From contig NZ_JAKREU010000005.1 of assembly GCF_022664435.1 (NCBI RefSeq), forward strand, positions 186,001-250,000: a stretch of DNA of 64,000 bases, written 5' to 3'. Positions 17,726 through 26,767 of this stretch are shown here, piece by piece; positions within the stretch are counted from its first letter, which is position 1; every line of letters begins with the position of its first letter. The stretch is from Sphingomonas panni (GTDB lineage Bacteria; Pseudomonadota; Alphaproteobacteria; Sphingomonadales; Sphingomonadaceae). Position numbers and translations under genes: made by a program. The notes under the pieces were generated by a model. That model was not told the DNA's origin. It saw nothing but the letters and a program-made list of their open reading frames with translations, and made no database searches.

Positions 17726-18067
17726 CGGAACAGGACCTTCGATTCCGACCCTACCGGAATCGAAGCTGCTCGGCATTGGTTGATCGAGGTACGTCGTAGA
17801 TCCGTGGGTGTTTCCACCTACATCAGACCGATCATCCACCGCCTTGTCTGGTCGCCTTCCAGAGATGAAGATCGCAATCGCGATGAGGGCGCCTACTGGA
17901 GCAGAAATGATCGCTGCGACCGTGTTCAGAATTGCGACGTAGTCGGGTTCTAAGCGAAATAGCCATAAAAAGAACAGCATCCCTAGGGTGTAAAGACCAA
18001 AAATCCCTGTCAGCCACCATACCGCTGTCGGTACCGGCAAATTTTCTGTTCTTTTTCTACTCATCAC
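17639..18067 (-). CDS. Membrane protein, hypothetical
   Basis: 142 residues. Two good helices are seen early (WWLTGIFGLYTLGMLFFLWLF and a segment around AAIISAPVGALIAIAIFI), then a polar tail. The last ~29 codons are antisense to the end of the 17525 gene, and that tail is low in complexity, so the real 3' end may have been altered. Lower GC than the flanks suggests acquired DNA. Confidence 0.55.
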   Translation of the reverse strand: MMSRKRTENLPVPTAVWWLTGIFGLYTLGMLFFLWLFRLEPDYVAILNTVAAIISAPVGALIAIAIFISGRRPDKAVDDRSDVGGNTHGSTTYLDQPMPSSFDSGRVGIEGPVPSGHKGVGDEQAGDELHSQSGDRHVLPRP

Positions 18068-18285
18068 ATGATCCTAGAACACCTGCGAGGTGAACTATCG
18101 GAGCGACGTTACCCAATCGCTAACCGATTGATAGAACTTCATCTCCCCAAGTGCCCTCGGCAAATTGTTCCGGCACTGAAACGCGCCATTTTCAAACGAT
18201 AGACTGATAGCGTGGGCCCCCATGGGGCGTGCCAGGTCTAGGCCGATGCGATCCTGTCTTCCGACCAATGGAAGGAGCATCGACC

Positions 18286-18432
18286 TTGCCGCGAGAACGC
18301 CGCACCCTCACCAAGGACACCATCAAGTCGATCCCACCGTCCGCGCCCGGCCGGAAGGATTTCGTCTGGGACGACCGCCTGCTGGGCTTCGGCGCGTACC
18401 GTCTGCAGAACGGCATCGTCGTGTTCGTCTAA
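18286..18432 (+). pseudogene. Truncated tyrosine recombinase/integrase, N-terminal arm-binding domain only
   Basis: 48 codons from a TTG with AAGGAG ten bases upstream. The peptide (LTKDTIKSIPP, then GRKDFVWDDRLLGFGAYR) matches the N-terminal arm-type DNA-binding domain of P4-like integrases. The frame stops right after the FVWDD...GFG region; core-binding and catalytic domains are absent. One base after the stop begins a helicase gene that has lost its own N-terminus, so a deletion joined the two. Confidence 0.75.
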
Positions 18433-18433
18433 C

Positions 18434-20821
18434 GTGGCGCCCTTCCTGCATGGAAAGGCCGGCGTAATCACCAGCCCGGACGGGGCAATATCGTTCATGG
18501 GATCGATAAACGAAACCCGTGCGGCATGGGCACACAACTACGAACTGGTATGGGAGGATACCTCTCCAGAAGGCGTCGCATGGGTCCAGGCGGAATTCGA
18601 CGAACTCTGGGCTCAGGGTAAGCCGCTTCCGGATGCCGTCGTGAAGGAAATAGGACGTCTCGCGAACAGGCGCGAGGTCGAGATCGTCGCCTTCCACGAC
18701 GATCCCGTTGGCATAGCGCCTGCAGCCCTTGCGGAAACGCCGATCTACCGCGACGGCGAAGCGCTCCAGCCCTGGCAACGAGCATTCGTCGTCCAGTTCA
18801 TGCGCCACCGCGAGACGTACGGCCGCGCCCGCATGCTGCTTGCCGACGAAGTCGGCGTCGGGAAGACCCTTTCGCTGGCCGCATCCGCTCTCGTCTCCGT
18901 GCTGTTGGGTGACGGACCGGTCCTCATACTCGTGCCGTCCACACTGCTCGAGCAGTGGCAGATCGAGCTCCTGGACCGTCTCGGCATGCCGGTCGCTCGT
19001 TGGCACAGCACGCGCAAGTGCTGGATCGATCCTTCCGGAAGAATGATCAAGAGCGGCGGGGTCCAGGACATCGCTCGCTGTCCGTACGCCGTCGGACTGG
19101 TATCCACCGGGCTAATCGTCCACGGCATCGACCGTCACGGGCAACCGAAGCATGGCACCGAGACCGAACATCTTCTTCGTCGTCGCTTCGGGATGGTGAT
19201 CCTCGACGAGGCACACAAGGCGCGCGGATCCGAACCTATGGGATCGAACGAACGCACGCCGAACAATCTTCTCAAGTTCCTTCTCCGCATCGCGCCTCAG
19301 ACCCGGCATCTGCTCTTGTCGATGGCGACACCGATCCAGACCAGCGAGAGCGATCTCTGGGATCTTCTACACGGGCTCAACCAAGACGCCGAGTTCGTCC
19401 TGGGCAACGCGTTCTCGCAATGGCAACGACCAGACCGCGTGCTGCCCTTCCTGAAGGGTGAACGAAAGGTCGCCGACCTGCGGGAAGGCTGGCAGCTTCT
19501 GACGAACCCCCTACCGCCCACGGGATCCGACGATCTGCTCGCCGATATCAGAGCGATGCTCGATATGGGTGAACGAGAATGGATCACCAATCGGTACCCG
19601 TCGGACATGGACAACCGCGTCGTGACGCTGAAGGCCGAGATGGAGCTCACCGCGGAGCGAGGCGGCCTTGGGTACTTTCAGCGGGACAACCCGCTTCTGC
19701 GACATGTCGTACTTCGGAAACGTCGTGACCTCGAGCGGTTGGGCCTGTTGCCGAGCCTGCCCGTGGACATACATCCCACCAATGACCTTCCCGGGCCGTC
19801 CCACCTGTTCGACGGTCTAAGCCTGTACACCTCATCCGGGTTCGATGCCGCGCTGGAAGCAGTCGACGCATTCACGAAGGCCTACGCGCGGCGCGACAAG
19901 CCGGCGGGCTTCATGAAGAACCTTCTTCTGCAAAGACTTTGCTCCAGTCAGGCTGCCGCCATCGCAACGGCGAAGGCCCTGATCGGCGATGAAGAACTCG
20001 ACGACGACATCCAGGAGGCGTTGGAGGAGAGGACCTTCGATGCTCGTGCCGAGGAACGGCGTCACCTTCGAGCGGTCGTTGCGGCCCTCACCGACCGTCC
20101 AGACCCTAAGTTGCGGGCGGTCCAGTACTTCCTCGATGAGCATCGGAGCGGTCCACGCAGCTGGCGGAAGATGGGCTGCATCGTCTTCAGCCAGTACTAC
20201 GAGACCGCTTCCTGGATCGCCCAGGCACTGAGTGCGGCAGCGTCCGATAAGGCCGTCGCACTATATGCAGGCGCTGGCCGATCCCGCCTCATCGTTGGCG
20301 GGGTGGCGACTAGCATCGAGCGCAACCAGATAAAGAAGCTGGTTGCCGAACGCGATATTCGCCTGGTCGTGGCGACCGATGCGGCTTGCGAGGGGCTCAA
20401 TCTGCAGACGCTCGGCACGCTTATCAACGTTGATCTACCTTGGAACCCCGCCCGCCTGGAACAGCGCATAGGTCGAATCAAGCGCTTCGGACAGACGCGC
20501 GATCGGGTCGACATGGCGAACCTGACATATGCGGGTACCGTGGACGAGAAGGTGTATCGTGTGCTGAGCGAACGCCTGAGGAAGTCGAGTGACGTCTTCG
20601 GCACTCTGCCCGAGACCATAGACGCCGACTGGATCGACGACATCGAGACGCTCGAGGAACGGCTGCGCGCCTTCACCGTGCCACGGAGGCGTTTCGACGC
20701 CTTCGAGCTCAAGTACAGCACCGATCTCATCTCTCAGGACGACTGGGCAACCGCAAGCGAAGTCATCGCCCGCAGCGACATCGAGACGCTTCTTGGTACC
20801 GCTTGGACGACGCGACCCTGA
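18434..20821 (+). CDS. SNF2 helicase with partial phospholipase-D-like N-terminus
   Basis: 795 residues. The first ~75 residues are the end of a PLD-like domain: FLHGKAGVI (HxK of the HKD motif), GSINETRAAW and NYELVWE. The first half of a normal PLD domain is missing. The SNF2 engine follows: ADEVGVGKT (motif I), VILDEAHKARG (II), LLLSMATP (III), TDAACEGLNLQ (V) and QRIGRIKRFGQ (VI). PLD-SNF2 fusions occur in phage-defence loci. The GTG is 1 nt after the integrase fragment stop and lacks its own ribosome binding site, so re-initiation is the likely route. The helicase is intact, the nuclease-like part doubtful. Confidence 0.85.
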   Translation: MAPFLHGKAGVITSPDGAISFMGSINETRAAWAHNYELVWEDTSPEGVAWVQAEFDELWAQGKPLPDAVVKEIGRLANRREVEIVAFHDDPVGIAPAALAETPIYRDGEALQPWQRAFVVQFMRHRETYGRARMLLADEVGVGKTLSLAASALVSVLLGDGPVLILVPSTLLEQWQIELLDRLGMPVARWHSTRKCWIDPSGRMIKSGGVQDIARCPYAVGLVSTGLIVHGIDRHGQPKHGTETEHLLRRRFGMVILDEAHKARGSEPMGSNERTPNNLLKFLLRIAPQTRHLLLSMATPIQTSESDLWDLLHGLNQDAEFVLGNAFSQWQRPDRVLPFLKGERKVADLREGWQLLTNPLPPTGSDDLLADIRAMLDMGEREWITNRYPSDMDNRVVTLKAEMELTAERGGLGYFQRDNPLLRHVVLRKRRDLERLGLLPSLPVDIHPTNDLPGPSHLFDGLSLYTSSGFDAALEAVDAFTKAYARRDKPAGFMKNLLLQRLCSSQAAAIATAKALIGDEELDDDIQEALEERTFDARAEERRHLRAVVAALTDRPDPKLRAVQYFLDEHRSGPRSWRKMGCIVFSQYYETASWIAQALSAAASDKAVALYAGAGRSRLIVGGVATSIERNQIKKLVAERDIRLVVATDAACEGLNLQTLGTLINVDLPWNPARLEQRIGRIKRFGQTRDRVDMANLTYAGTVDEKVYRVLSERLRKSSDVFGTLPETIDADWIDDIETLEERLRAFTVPRRRFDAFELKYSTDLISQDDWATASEVIARSDIETLLGTAWTTRP

Positions 20822-20885
20822 CCATCAAAACCCTTGCACAACATTCGTCCATTGGCGCTAAGGCAGTCGTCGAGGAGACGGCGAT

Positions 20886-22754
20886 GTGAGGATGAGGCTC
20901 GACAGAATTGAGGTGACCGACTTCAAGCGCATCGCGACGCTCGGCATCGATCTCAAGCCGATCACCTCCTTGGTGGGCGGCAACACCAGCGGTAAGAGCA
21001 GCGCCCTTCAGGCAGCACAGCTCGGCGTATCGATCCTTCAGGCCGCGTTGCGCCGGATCCGCAAGAACGGATCGCCCGAGTTCGTCGTCACGGTCGCCAA
21101 CGATGCCGTCCTGTACCGCCCGACGGAGCATCTGCTCGATCTCAAACGCGGCGAGACAGCGACGCAGAAGTCCGGCTTCGTCGTGACGTACATCGGCGAG
21201 GACATGGACAACGGCACGACGAAGACCGTCTCGATAGGAATCAAACGCGGGAAGAACGCCAACATCCTGATCACCCGGAGTGGGGACGATGATTTCGCCG
21301 CCGTCCTCGGAAATCGCGATCGACCATTCTCCATTCTGACGCCGGGTCTTTCGGGCATACCCATCCGAGAGGAATGGCGGACCAAGGGCGCCATGGACGC
21401 GGCGGTGATGCATGGCGACGCGAACCTGTACCTGCGATCGGTCCTGGATCACCTCTTCAACGGAGTAGAGGCCGAAGCCGACCGGATAGCTTGGCGGACG
21501 TTTCGCGAGATCAGCGCTCTTCCCGAAGGAAGCGGATGGCGCCTCTTCAGCGAACTCCTGGATCGGTGCTACGAAGGCGTCCGCATCGTCGTCGATCATA
21601 ACCACCGCCGAGACCGGTTCGTCAAGGTCGAGGTCCACCGGGACCAGACGCGCGTTACCCTGGACATGGCCTCTACCGGAATGCTTCAGGTCATACAGAT
21701 CCTGGCCTACGCCTGCTTCTATGCACCTCCGCTCCTCCTGCTCGACGAGCCGGACGCGCATCTCCATGCCGACAGTCAGGCCCGGCTCTACGAAGCGCTG
21801 AAGGGGATCGCTTCGGAGACCAGCACCCGAATCCTCTTCGCGAGCCACTCCCCGCAGTTGATCAAGCGGCTTCTGGGAGACACCGACGCCGGTCTGGTCT
21901 GGATGAACGAAGGCGCGCAGGTCGCGGTCGACGAGACACGCCGCCCGGCAATCCCGATGCTAATGACGCTGGGTGCGCTCTCGGCCGGAGCCGAGGCGTT
22001 CGATCCGGCCCGAAAGATCATACTCTTCACCGAGGACAAGAAGACCGGGCCCGCCACCACGCTTGCCAAGGCGAACGGCGCTCCCGACGATCTCGCCGTC
22101 CTTTCTTATAACGGATGCGGCAACCTTTCCGCCGCTCGCCTGCTCGCCGGCATCGTTTCGGAACTGCGACCGGACGCGAGGATCGTCATCCATCGCGATC
22201 GCGACTACCGGACCGATGCGGAGATGGCATACGAGATCATCGTCGCCGCCAAGGAACGGGCGCATCTTGGTGTAGAACGTGTCACCGAAGTCTTCACTCC
22301 GGCAAACGACGTAGAGCACAGCTTCGCCCAGCCAGATCACCTCAAGGCAGTATTCGGGGAGGCCATTTCCGCGGAAATCGTCGACGCCACGGTCCGCGAT
22401 GCTGTGCAGCTGAAGCGGGACGCCATGGTGCTCGCCCTGCAGAAGGCCCGAAACACGATCGACGGCAACCTCTACGCGAGCGAACGGAAGAAGGGTAAGC
22501 AGGAATGGGCGGAGGCTGGCTTGCCGCAGAACGCGCCCAAGACGGAAGACTTCCTGCCAGCGGACGGCAACGCCGTCTTTCCGCTGAGCATCTGCCACGG
22601 AAAGAACCTGATGCCCTCCCTCAAGGACGCGCTGCACCGGCATATGCGCGGGTCGACCCAAGTAGTCGAAGCCAAGATCTTCTCTACGAGCGTGGAACTG
22701 ATCAATCCCGCATGGCAGGCCGCGTTCGCAGAGCCTGACGACCCGGTGGCATGA
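20886..22754 (+). CDS. OLD-like AAA ATPase with TOPRIM-like C-terminus
   Basis: About 622 residues. The N-terminal ABC/SMC-type ATPase shows the Walker A GGNTSGKSSA near residue 30, signature-like STGMLQVIQIL, the Walker B LLLLDEPDAHLHADS and the H-loop ASHSPQLI. The C-terminal half carries acidic motifs of a TOPRIM nuclease (ILFTEDKK, later VIHRDRDYR). OLD-family nucleases act in phage defence, for instance with Gabija-type helicases. GAGGAG eight bases before the GTG at 20886 favours that start over the ATG at 20892. It lies 64 nt after the helicase gene on the same strand. Confidence 0.87.
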   Translation: MRMRLDRIEVTDFKRIATLGIDLKPITSLVGGNTSGKSSALQAAQLGVSILQAALRRIRKNGSPEFVVTVANDAVLYRPTEHLLDLKRGETATQKSGFVVTYIGEDMDNGTTKTVSIGIKRGKNANILITRSGDDDFAAVLGNRDRPFSILTPGLSGIPIREEWRTKGAMDAAVMHGDANLYLRSVLDHLFNGVEAEADRIAWRTFREISALPEGSGWRLFSELLDRCYEGVRIVVDHNHRRDRFVKVEVHRDQTRVTLDMASTGMLQVIQILAYACFYAPPLLLLDEPDAHLHADSQARLYEALKGIASETSTRILFASHSPQLIKRLLGDTDAGLVWMNEGAQVAVDETRRPAIPMLMTLGALSAGAEAFDPARKIILFTEDKKTGPATTLAKANGAPDDLAVLSYNGCGNLSAARLLAGIVSELRPDARIVIHRDRDYRTDAEMAYEIIVAAKERAHLGVERVTEVFTPANDVEHSFAQPDHLKAVFGEAISAEIVDATVRDAVQLKRDAMVLALQKARNTIDGNLYASERKKGKQEWAEAGLPQNAPKTEDFLPADGNAVFPLSICHGKNLMPSLKDALHRHMRGSTQVVEAKIFSTSVELINPAWQAAFAEPDDPVA

Positions 22755-22853
22755 GTTCGACAAGGAAGCCACGCCATCGACGTAGGACAGAACCCGTAAG
22801 ACAATCGATCGCCTGTCTTTTGCGGCTCGGCTCACCGCGCTACCAGTAGCTGC

Positions 22854-24485
22854 ATGAGCCGGACGCAGCAGATCATCGCCACGCACGACACGTTTCTCCC
22901 CGACGCATCACCGATGGAGGTCCTGAGGAGAGCAGTCAGCAAGGTGTCCGAAGGACTGCCGCCGATCTTCGTCTCCATAGATGCCCTACACCCGTACCCT
23001 ATCCGGGATCTGAGTCCTCCGGATTGGCTGCTCGTGTCGGCGGACGGAGAGCGTTCGACATTCATGCATACGGACTGGCGAAAGGTCATCGAGGCGGCCC
23101 CGCAGGAGACGCTCGTCGTGCTGCTGTCCAAAGGACAACCATCCAACGTTCCCAGCGAAGTCGTGCGGCATGTAGACCTGACCGGGTGGCACGGAGATGC
23201 ATCGGACCGTCGCATCGAGATGGTGGCCCTCCTCATCGCAAATGGGGCGTCGGCATGGCGGCACGACCATGACGGGGAGCACGAAGCGGTCCGAAGGGGC
23301 GCGCTCCTCCATGTCGGCGACGGCACCACCACGCTCAACCCCAAGCTACTATGGAAGACCGTCGACCTCAACGTGTCGAACGGAACGCTCCGTCTCCTCC
23401 AACAGCAGAACATGATCCACATCGGCGACCTCGTCCAGAAAACGGAGGCGGAAGTCCTCAGGATACCGTCGCTGGGCCGGAAACGATTGGACGAGATCAA
23501 GATTGCTTTAGGCGTGTTCGGCCTGATGCTTGGCACCACCATACCCGGGTGGCCGCCGGAGACCATGGAAGCAGCGCTCGCCGATGCGCATCCGACTGCT
23601 ACGCTTTCGCGAACACCACAGGCTCCCGCGGGGGAAATGTTCACGAGCGCGGGGGACAGGCTCGCCATCGATCCCGCCATCGGTATCCTTTCCGACCGTG
23701 AAGCTGGTGCATCGCCCATGTCGGTACAGCTTCAGGCATCGATAAGGCGGAAGTTGCAAACCCTTTCGCCAATCGCTTCGCGGCTGGGAAATCAGCAGGG
23801 TTGGCAGGATCTTGCGCCTCTATGCGACAGACTGACGCAACTCCTCGAAAGACCTGGACTCGAAATCCCGGACGTGCTCGGCTCTCTCTACGGCGCTGCC
23901 CTTGAGCTCGGCTCATACGTCGAGATGGACGCCGCCGCACGAAACGATCCGCAGTCCGCAGTCGATGCGCTCGATCCTTCCGCCGCGCGTCCCCTCCAGG
24001 ACGTCTTGACCGGAATGGCCCCATGGCTGCGACGCTTCCCGACGATTCGAGAACTCGACGACGAGGCCGGCAGGTTCCTCGTCGCGCAGTCATCGGCCAA
24101 GGCATCGCGCGAAGCGTTCGCTGCCGCTGCCGAAACCAACCTAATAAGGGAAGCCGATGCGGACTTGCTACGCAGGCTCTTGGACGCAGGCGATCGCGGC
24201 GACTTCGTAGGCTCGAAGGCGAGCCGACGAGGCGTCATCTCCGCGAAGAACCTGATCCTCACCGCCGCACTGTTCGTGGGCGGCGGGGTGTGGGACGGCG
24301 CGGTAAGCGAATATGCCGCGCATTCCGTCGTCGCGCGTCGCGCAGGCGCTATGCTGGTCAAGGCCGAAAACGCCATCCTCGAAATAGTCGCGGAGATGCC
24401 TGCGGATGTACGATCCGCCATTCGGCACGTCATGACTCGCACACGCGCGGCTGACGGTCCAACCACCAAGAATATGCCGACGTAG
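22854..24485 (+). CDS. Defence-associated protein with RNA polymerase alpha-CTD-like domain
   Basis: 543 residues. Residues about 161-237 closely follow the C-terminal domain of RNA polymerase alpha: NPKLL, IHIGDLVQKTEAEVL, PSLGRKRLDEIK and a closing GWPPE. The DNA-contacting Arg265 of E. coli alpha does not appear to be kept. The N-terminal ~135 residues end in HVDLTGWHGDASD, reminiscent of the last strand of TIR-type domains. The C-terminal half is helical with a hydrophobic stretch (LILTAALFVGGGVW, about 460). It follows the helicase and OLD-like genes by about 100 nt. The effector role is unknown. Confidence 0.78.
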   Translation: MSRTQQIIATHDTFLPDASPMEVLRRAVSKVSEGLPPIFVSIDALHPYPIRDLSPPDWLLVSADGERSTFMHTDWRKVIEAAPQETLVVLLSKGQPSNVPSEVVRHVDLTGWHGDASDRRIEMVALLIANGASAWRHDHDGEHEAVRRGALLHVGDGTTTLNPKLLWKTVDLNVSNGTLRLLQQQNMIHIGDLVQKTEAEVLRIPSLGRKRLDEIKIALGVFGLMLGTTIPGWPPETMEAALADAHPTATLSRTPQAPAGEMFTSAGDRLAIDPAIGILSDREAGASPMSVQLQASIRRKLQTLSPIASRLGNQQGWQDLAPLCDRLTQLLERPGLEIPDVLGSLYGAALELGSYVEMDAAARNDPQSAVDALDPSAARPLQDVLTGMAPWLRRFPTIRELDDEAGRFLVAQSSAKASREAFAAAAETNLIREADADLLRRLLDAGDRGDFVGSKASRRGVISAKNLILTAALFVGGGVWDGAVSEYAAHSVVARRAGAMLVKAENAILEIVAEMPADVRSAIRHVMTRTRAADGPTTKNMPT

Positions 24486-24594
24486 GACGATTCCCCTAAC
24501 ATACCGGTCATCCTCGCAAGAACTGACGCCTCCGGGGCATCAACGCTTCATGACCGCAGACCCGCAAGAACCAGCCTTCCACCAAGCCGACTAT

Positions 24595-25341
24595 TCAGGC
24601 GTAGCTAGCTTCGATCCTAATCTCGTACTGCGAGAGCCATGCCGCATCGATCCCCGCCTGCTTCGCCGCCTTTGCGGAAATGCCGAAGTCGAACGATCGC
24701 AGCTGAGATGCTTCGAAGGAGCCGTTACGTGCTGCTCGGGCTGCAGCGACCACATCGGGATACTGATCGACGAACACGCTTCTTGCAGAGCCTTCCGGCA
24801 CCGATGGCGTTTCGGTCGACCATGCCAATGCGGTTTCTCGACTACTCCCTGCAAATCCTGCAATCTCGCTTTCGCCACGCAACATGCCACCGACGAACAC
24901 CTTTCCGCCGTTCGCCTGACGGACGTAGGCTTTGAACGAGGTCAGGTGGAGTTCCCCGCGCAGATAGGTCAGAAGTTCCGCCAGTTCACGACGGACCATG
25001 ACGCTCTGCAGACGGTCCGCCTCGACCACCAGGTCGAGCGCCCGTACGACGGCATACGGAACGTTCAACTTCAGTTTCTGCCCCGCCATCTCCTCCAGAT
25101 CAGCTCGACCTTCGGGCGGCAGGACATCGACCTCGTCGACACCATCCCACCAGGACTTCGCGTATCCACCCAACGCGGTCGCTGCCGTCACGAGTCCCGC
25201 GACACCGACGATAGCGGGACCGGCCAGCATCACCGGCGCGGCCAGAAGGCTTTTGCCGGGATTGTCCATGACCCAGCGAAACGGAGCCGAGGCCCAGTGC
25301 TTCTCTTCCGGCTTTTCGAACCGGATCAGTTCAACCTGCAT
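24595..25341 (-). CDS. Membrane-associated hypothetical protein
   Basis: 248 residues from ATG 25339-25341. A single long hydrophobic segment (about residues 31-60, SLLAAPVMLAGPAIVGVAGL) follows a charged N-terminus; the remainder is soluble-looking. No family recognised. It converges on the defence-like genes and ends about 110 nt from the alpha-CTD protein stop. It could be part of the island or the edge of the second exported cluster. Confidence 0.7.
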   Translation of the reverse strand: MQVELIRFEKPEEKHWASAPFRWVMDNPGKSLLAAPVMLAGPAIVGVAGLVTAATALGGYAKSWWDGVDEVDVLPPEGRADLEEMAGQKLKLNVPYAVVRALDLVVEADRLQSVMVRRELAELLTYLRGELHLTSFKAYVRQANGGKVFVGGMLRGESEIAGFAGSSRETALAWSTETPSVPEGSARSVFVDQYPDVVAAARAARNGSFEASQLRSFDFGISAKAAKQAGIDAAWLSQYEIRIEASYA

Positions 25342-25427
25342 TCATGCCCCCTTCCGAAGCGGGGCGCTCCCCGTCCATTGCAGGATTGCCCATCGATCAA
25401 CGCGGGGCAAGCGCAACGACGCGACAG

Positions 25428-25907
25428 TCATGAACCACAGTTCAGCCACCCCTCGAACGAGCGCTTCCGCCCGTTCTCCTCGAAGTCGATCCACGCGATG
25501 GTTTCCGAGAACTCGTGTCCGCGTCGCACGACCCTGCCGGTATCACGGATGACGATGCGCAACGTTCCGACCGTCCAGCGATCGTACGTGAGGAAGAGCG
25601 GCTTCGCACCCGCCGCCGGCTTCATCCTGAGGATCACGCCATTCCGCCGTACCGCCGCCCTGTCGTCCGCCATCGCCAGCCGCCGGGATCCGTCACGTCC
25701 CCCGAGCCAGGTACAGCCGGTCCCGACGGCTCCAGCCCGCTCCGCCTCGCTGAACGTCATCGGTTCAAGGGGCAGGGTTCGCGCGCTCGCCGACGCACGT
25801 GGCTCACCAGCCGCAACCGGTACGCTGCATCCGACGGCTAGAAGCAGCAGCATCCCCCATGGTCGAACGTCACCGGCTCGACGGTCGTTCGCGCCACCAG
25901 TCCGCAT
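25428..25907 (-). CDS. Secreted hypothetical protein, family D, copy 2
   Basis: 159 residues from the ATG at 25905-25907; the signal sequence core is MLLLLAVGCSVPVAAG. It is paralogous to 4498-4974, sharing EAERAGAVGTGC-type and RIVIRDTG segments and the GRKRSF...LNCGS end. The frame extends upstream to an ATG at 26006 overlapping the family C gene, but that extra part resembles no signal peptide and is not matched in copy 1. Last gene of cluster 2. Function unknown. Confidence 0.75.
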   Translation of the reverse strand: MRTGGANDRRAGDVRPWGMLLLLAVGCSVPVAAGEPRASASARTLPLEPMTFSEAERAGAVGTGCTWLGGRDGSRRLAMADDRAAVRRNGVILRMKPAAGAKPLFLTYDRWTVGTLRIVIRDTGRVVRRGHEFSETIAWIDFEENGRKRSFEGWLNCGS

Positions 25908-26008
25908 GTGGCTCCGGTCGGTATCGACGGCGGCATGTCGTCGCACGGGACGGCCCGCAGGCAGAGGGGCGGATCCGACCCCGCAGCCGGAACATTCACC
26001 CACCATGC

Positions 26009-26686
26009 TCAGAACGCCCCCCTCTTCGCGGCCGGGGCATCGCGTGCGGCAGCGGCGGCGACCGCAGCCTCGTCCGCCAACCGCGCATTCCGTCCGCGAC
26101 TGCCCAATATCTTGAAACGCCACGCATCGGACCGGACGGTGATCCGGGGTGACGGCTCCATCGTCAGGTCGAAACCGCAACGGCCGACGCACCACGATCC
26201 GTTCGCCGCCGTGCCCTCCGTCGGCCGTCCGTACTTCCGTTCCACCTGACGCACCAGTTCCTTCGGATCGACGCGCTCCGTCCCTATGGCGAGATCGATG
26301 CTGTCGACGACCGTACCGGTCGGCGTCTGGGCCATGAACAGGCGCAGGTACTCGCCCGACGGACCAGTGCAGGCCAGTTCGTGCACCGCGGCGCCTTCCG
26401 GGCCGAAGAAGCTCGAGCCGCCCCGGCGTCGCTCGACCTCGACGTTCACGAGCTGCTGGAAGGACCGCGTCCGCGACGGACGTTCGCAACGATAGGTTCC
26501 GGCCAGCGCCGCCTGCGCCTGCGCCACGGGCATGCCCAACCGCACCCCGGCCACGTCCATCGCCAGCGGCCCGGATTCGGGCGCAACCGGTCGGGACCTC
26601 GTTCCGGGTGTCTGCGCGTGCAGAGAACCCGGCACGGCGAGGGTCACGATCGTCATGACGGCGGTGGCATTCAGTATGTGCTTCAT
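26009..26686 (-). CDS. Secreted hypothetical protein, family C, copy 2
   Basis: 225 residues, signal peptide to about SLHAQ. It is nearly collinear with 4977-5654 (same length, same cysteines, both ending PAAKRGAF). Differences are spread through the mature region, so the two copies have diverged for some time and are not a recent identical duplication. Predicted periplasmic or secreted; no known family. Confidence 0.8.
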   Translation of the reverse strand: MKHILNATAVMTIVTLAVPGSLHAQTPGTRSRPVAPESGPLAMDVAGVRLGMPVAQAQAALAGTYRCERPSRTRSFQQLVNVEVERRRGGSSFFGPEGAAVHELACTGPSGEYLRLFMAQTPTGTVVDSIDLAIGTERVDPKELVRQVERKYGRPTEGTAANGSWCVGRCGFDLTMEPSPRITVRSDAWRFKILGSRGRNARLADEAAVAAAAARDAPAAKRGAF

Positions 26687-26767
26687 CTTGAGGTATCCTC
26701 ATCCGTTCTGGAGACGATCACCGCCGGCAGGTCATCACGGCGCGGACGGTCGGGTTCGGTGCGGAAC

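Noticed and set aside
17032..18285. tRNA attachment site for the integrase fragment
   Set aside because: No tRNA-like sequence or flanking direct repeat was found near the island edge.
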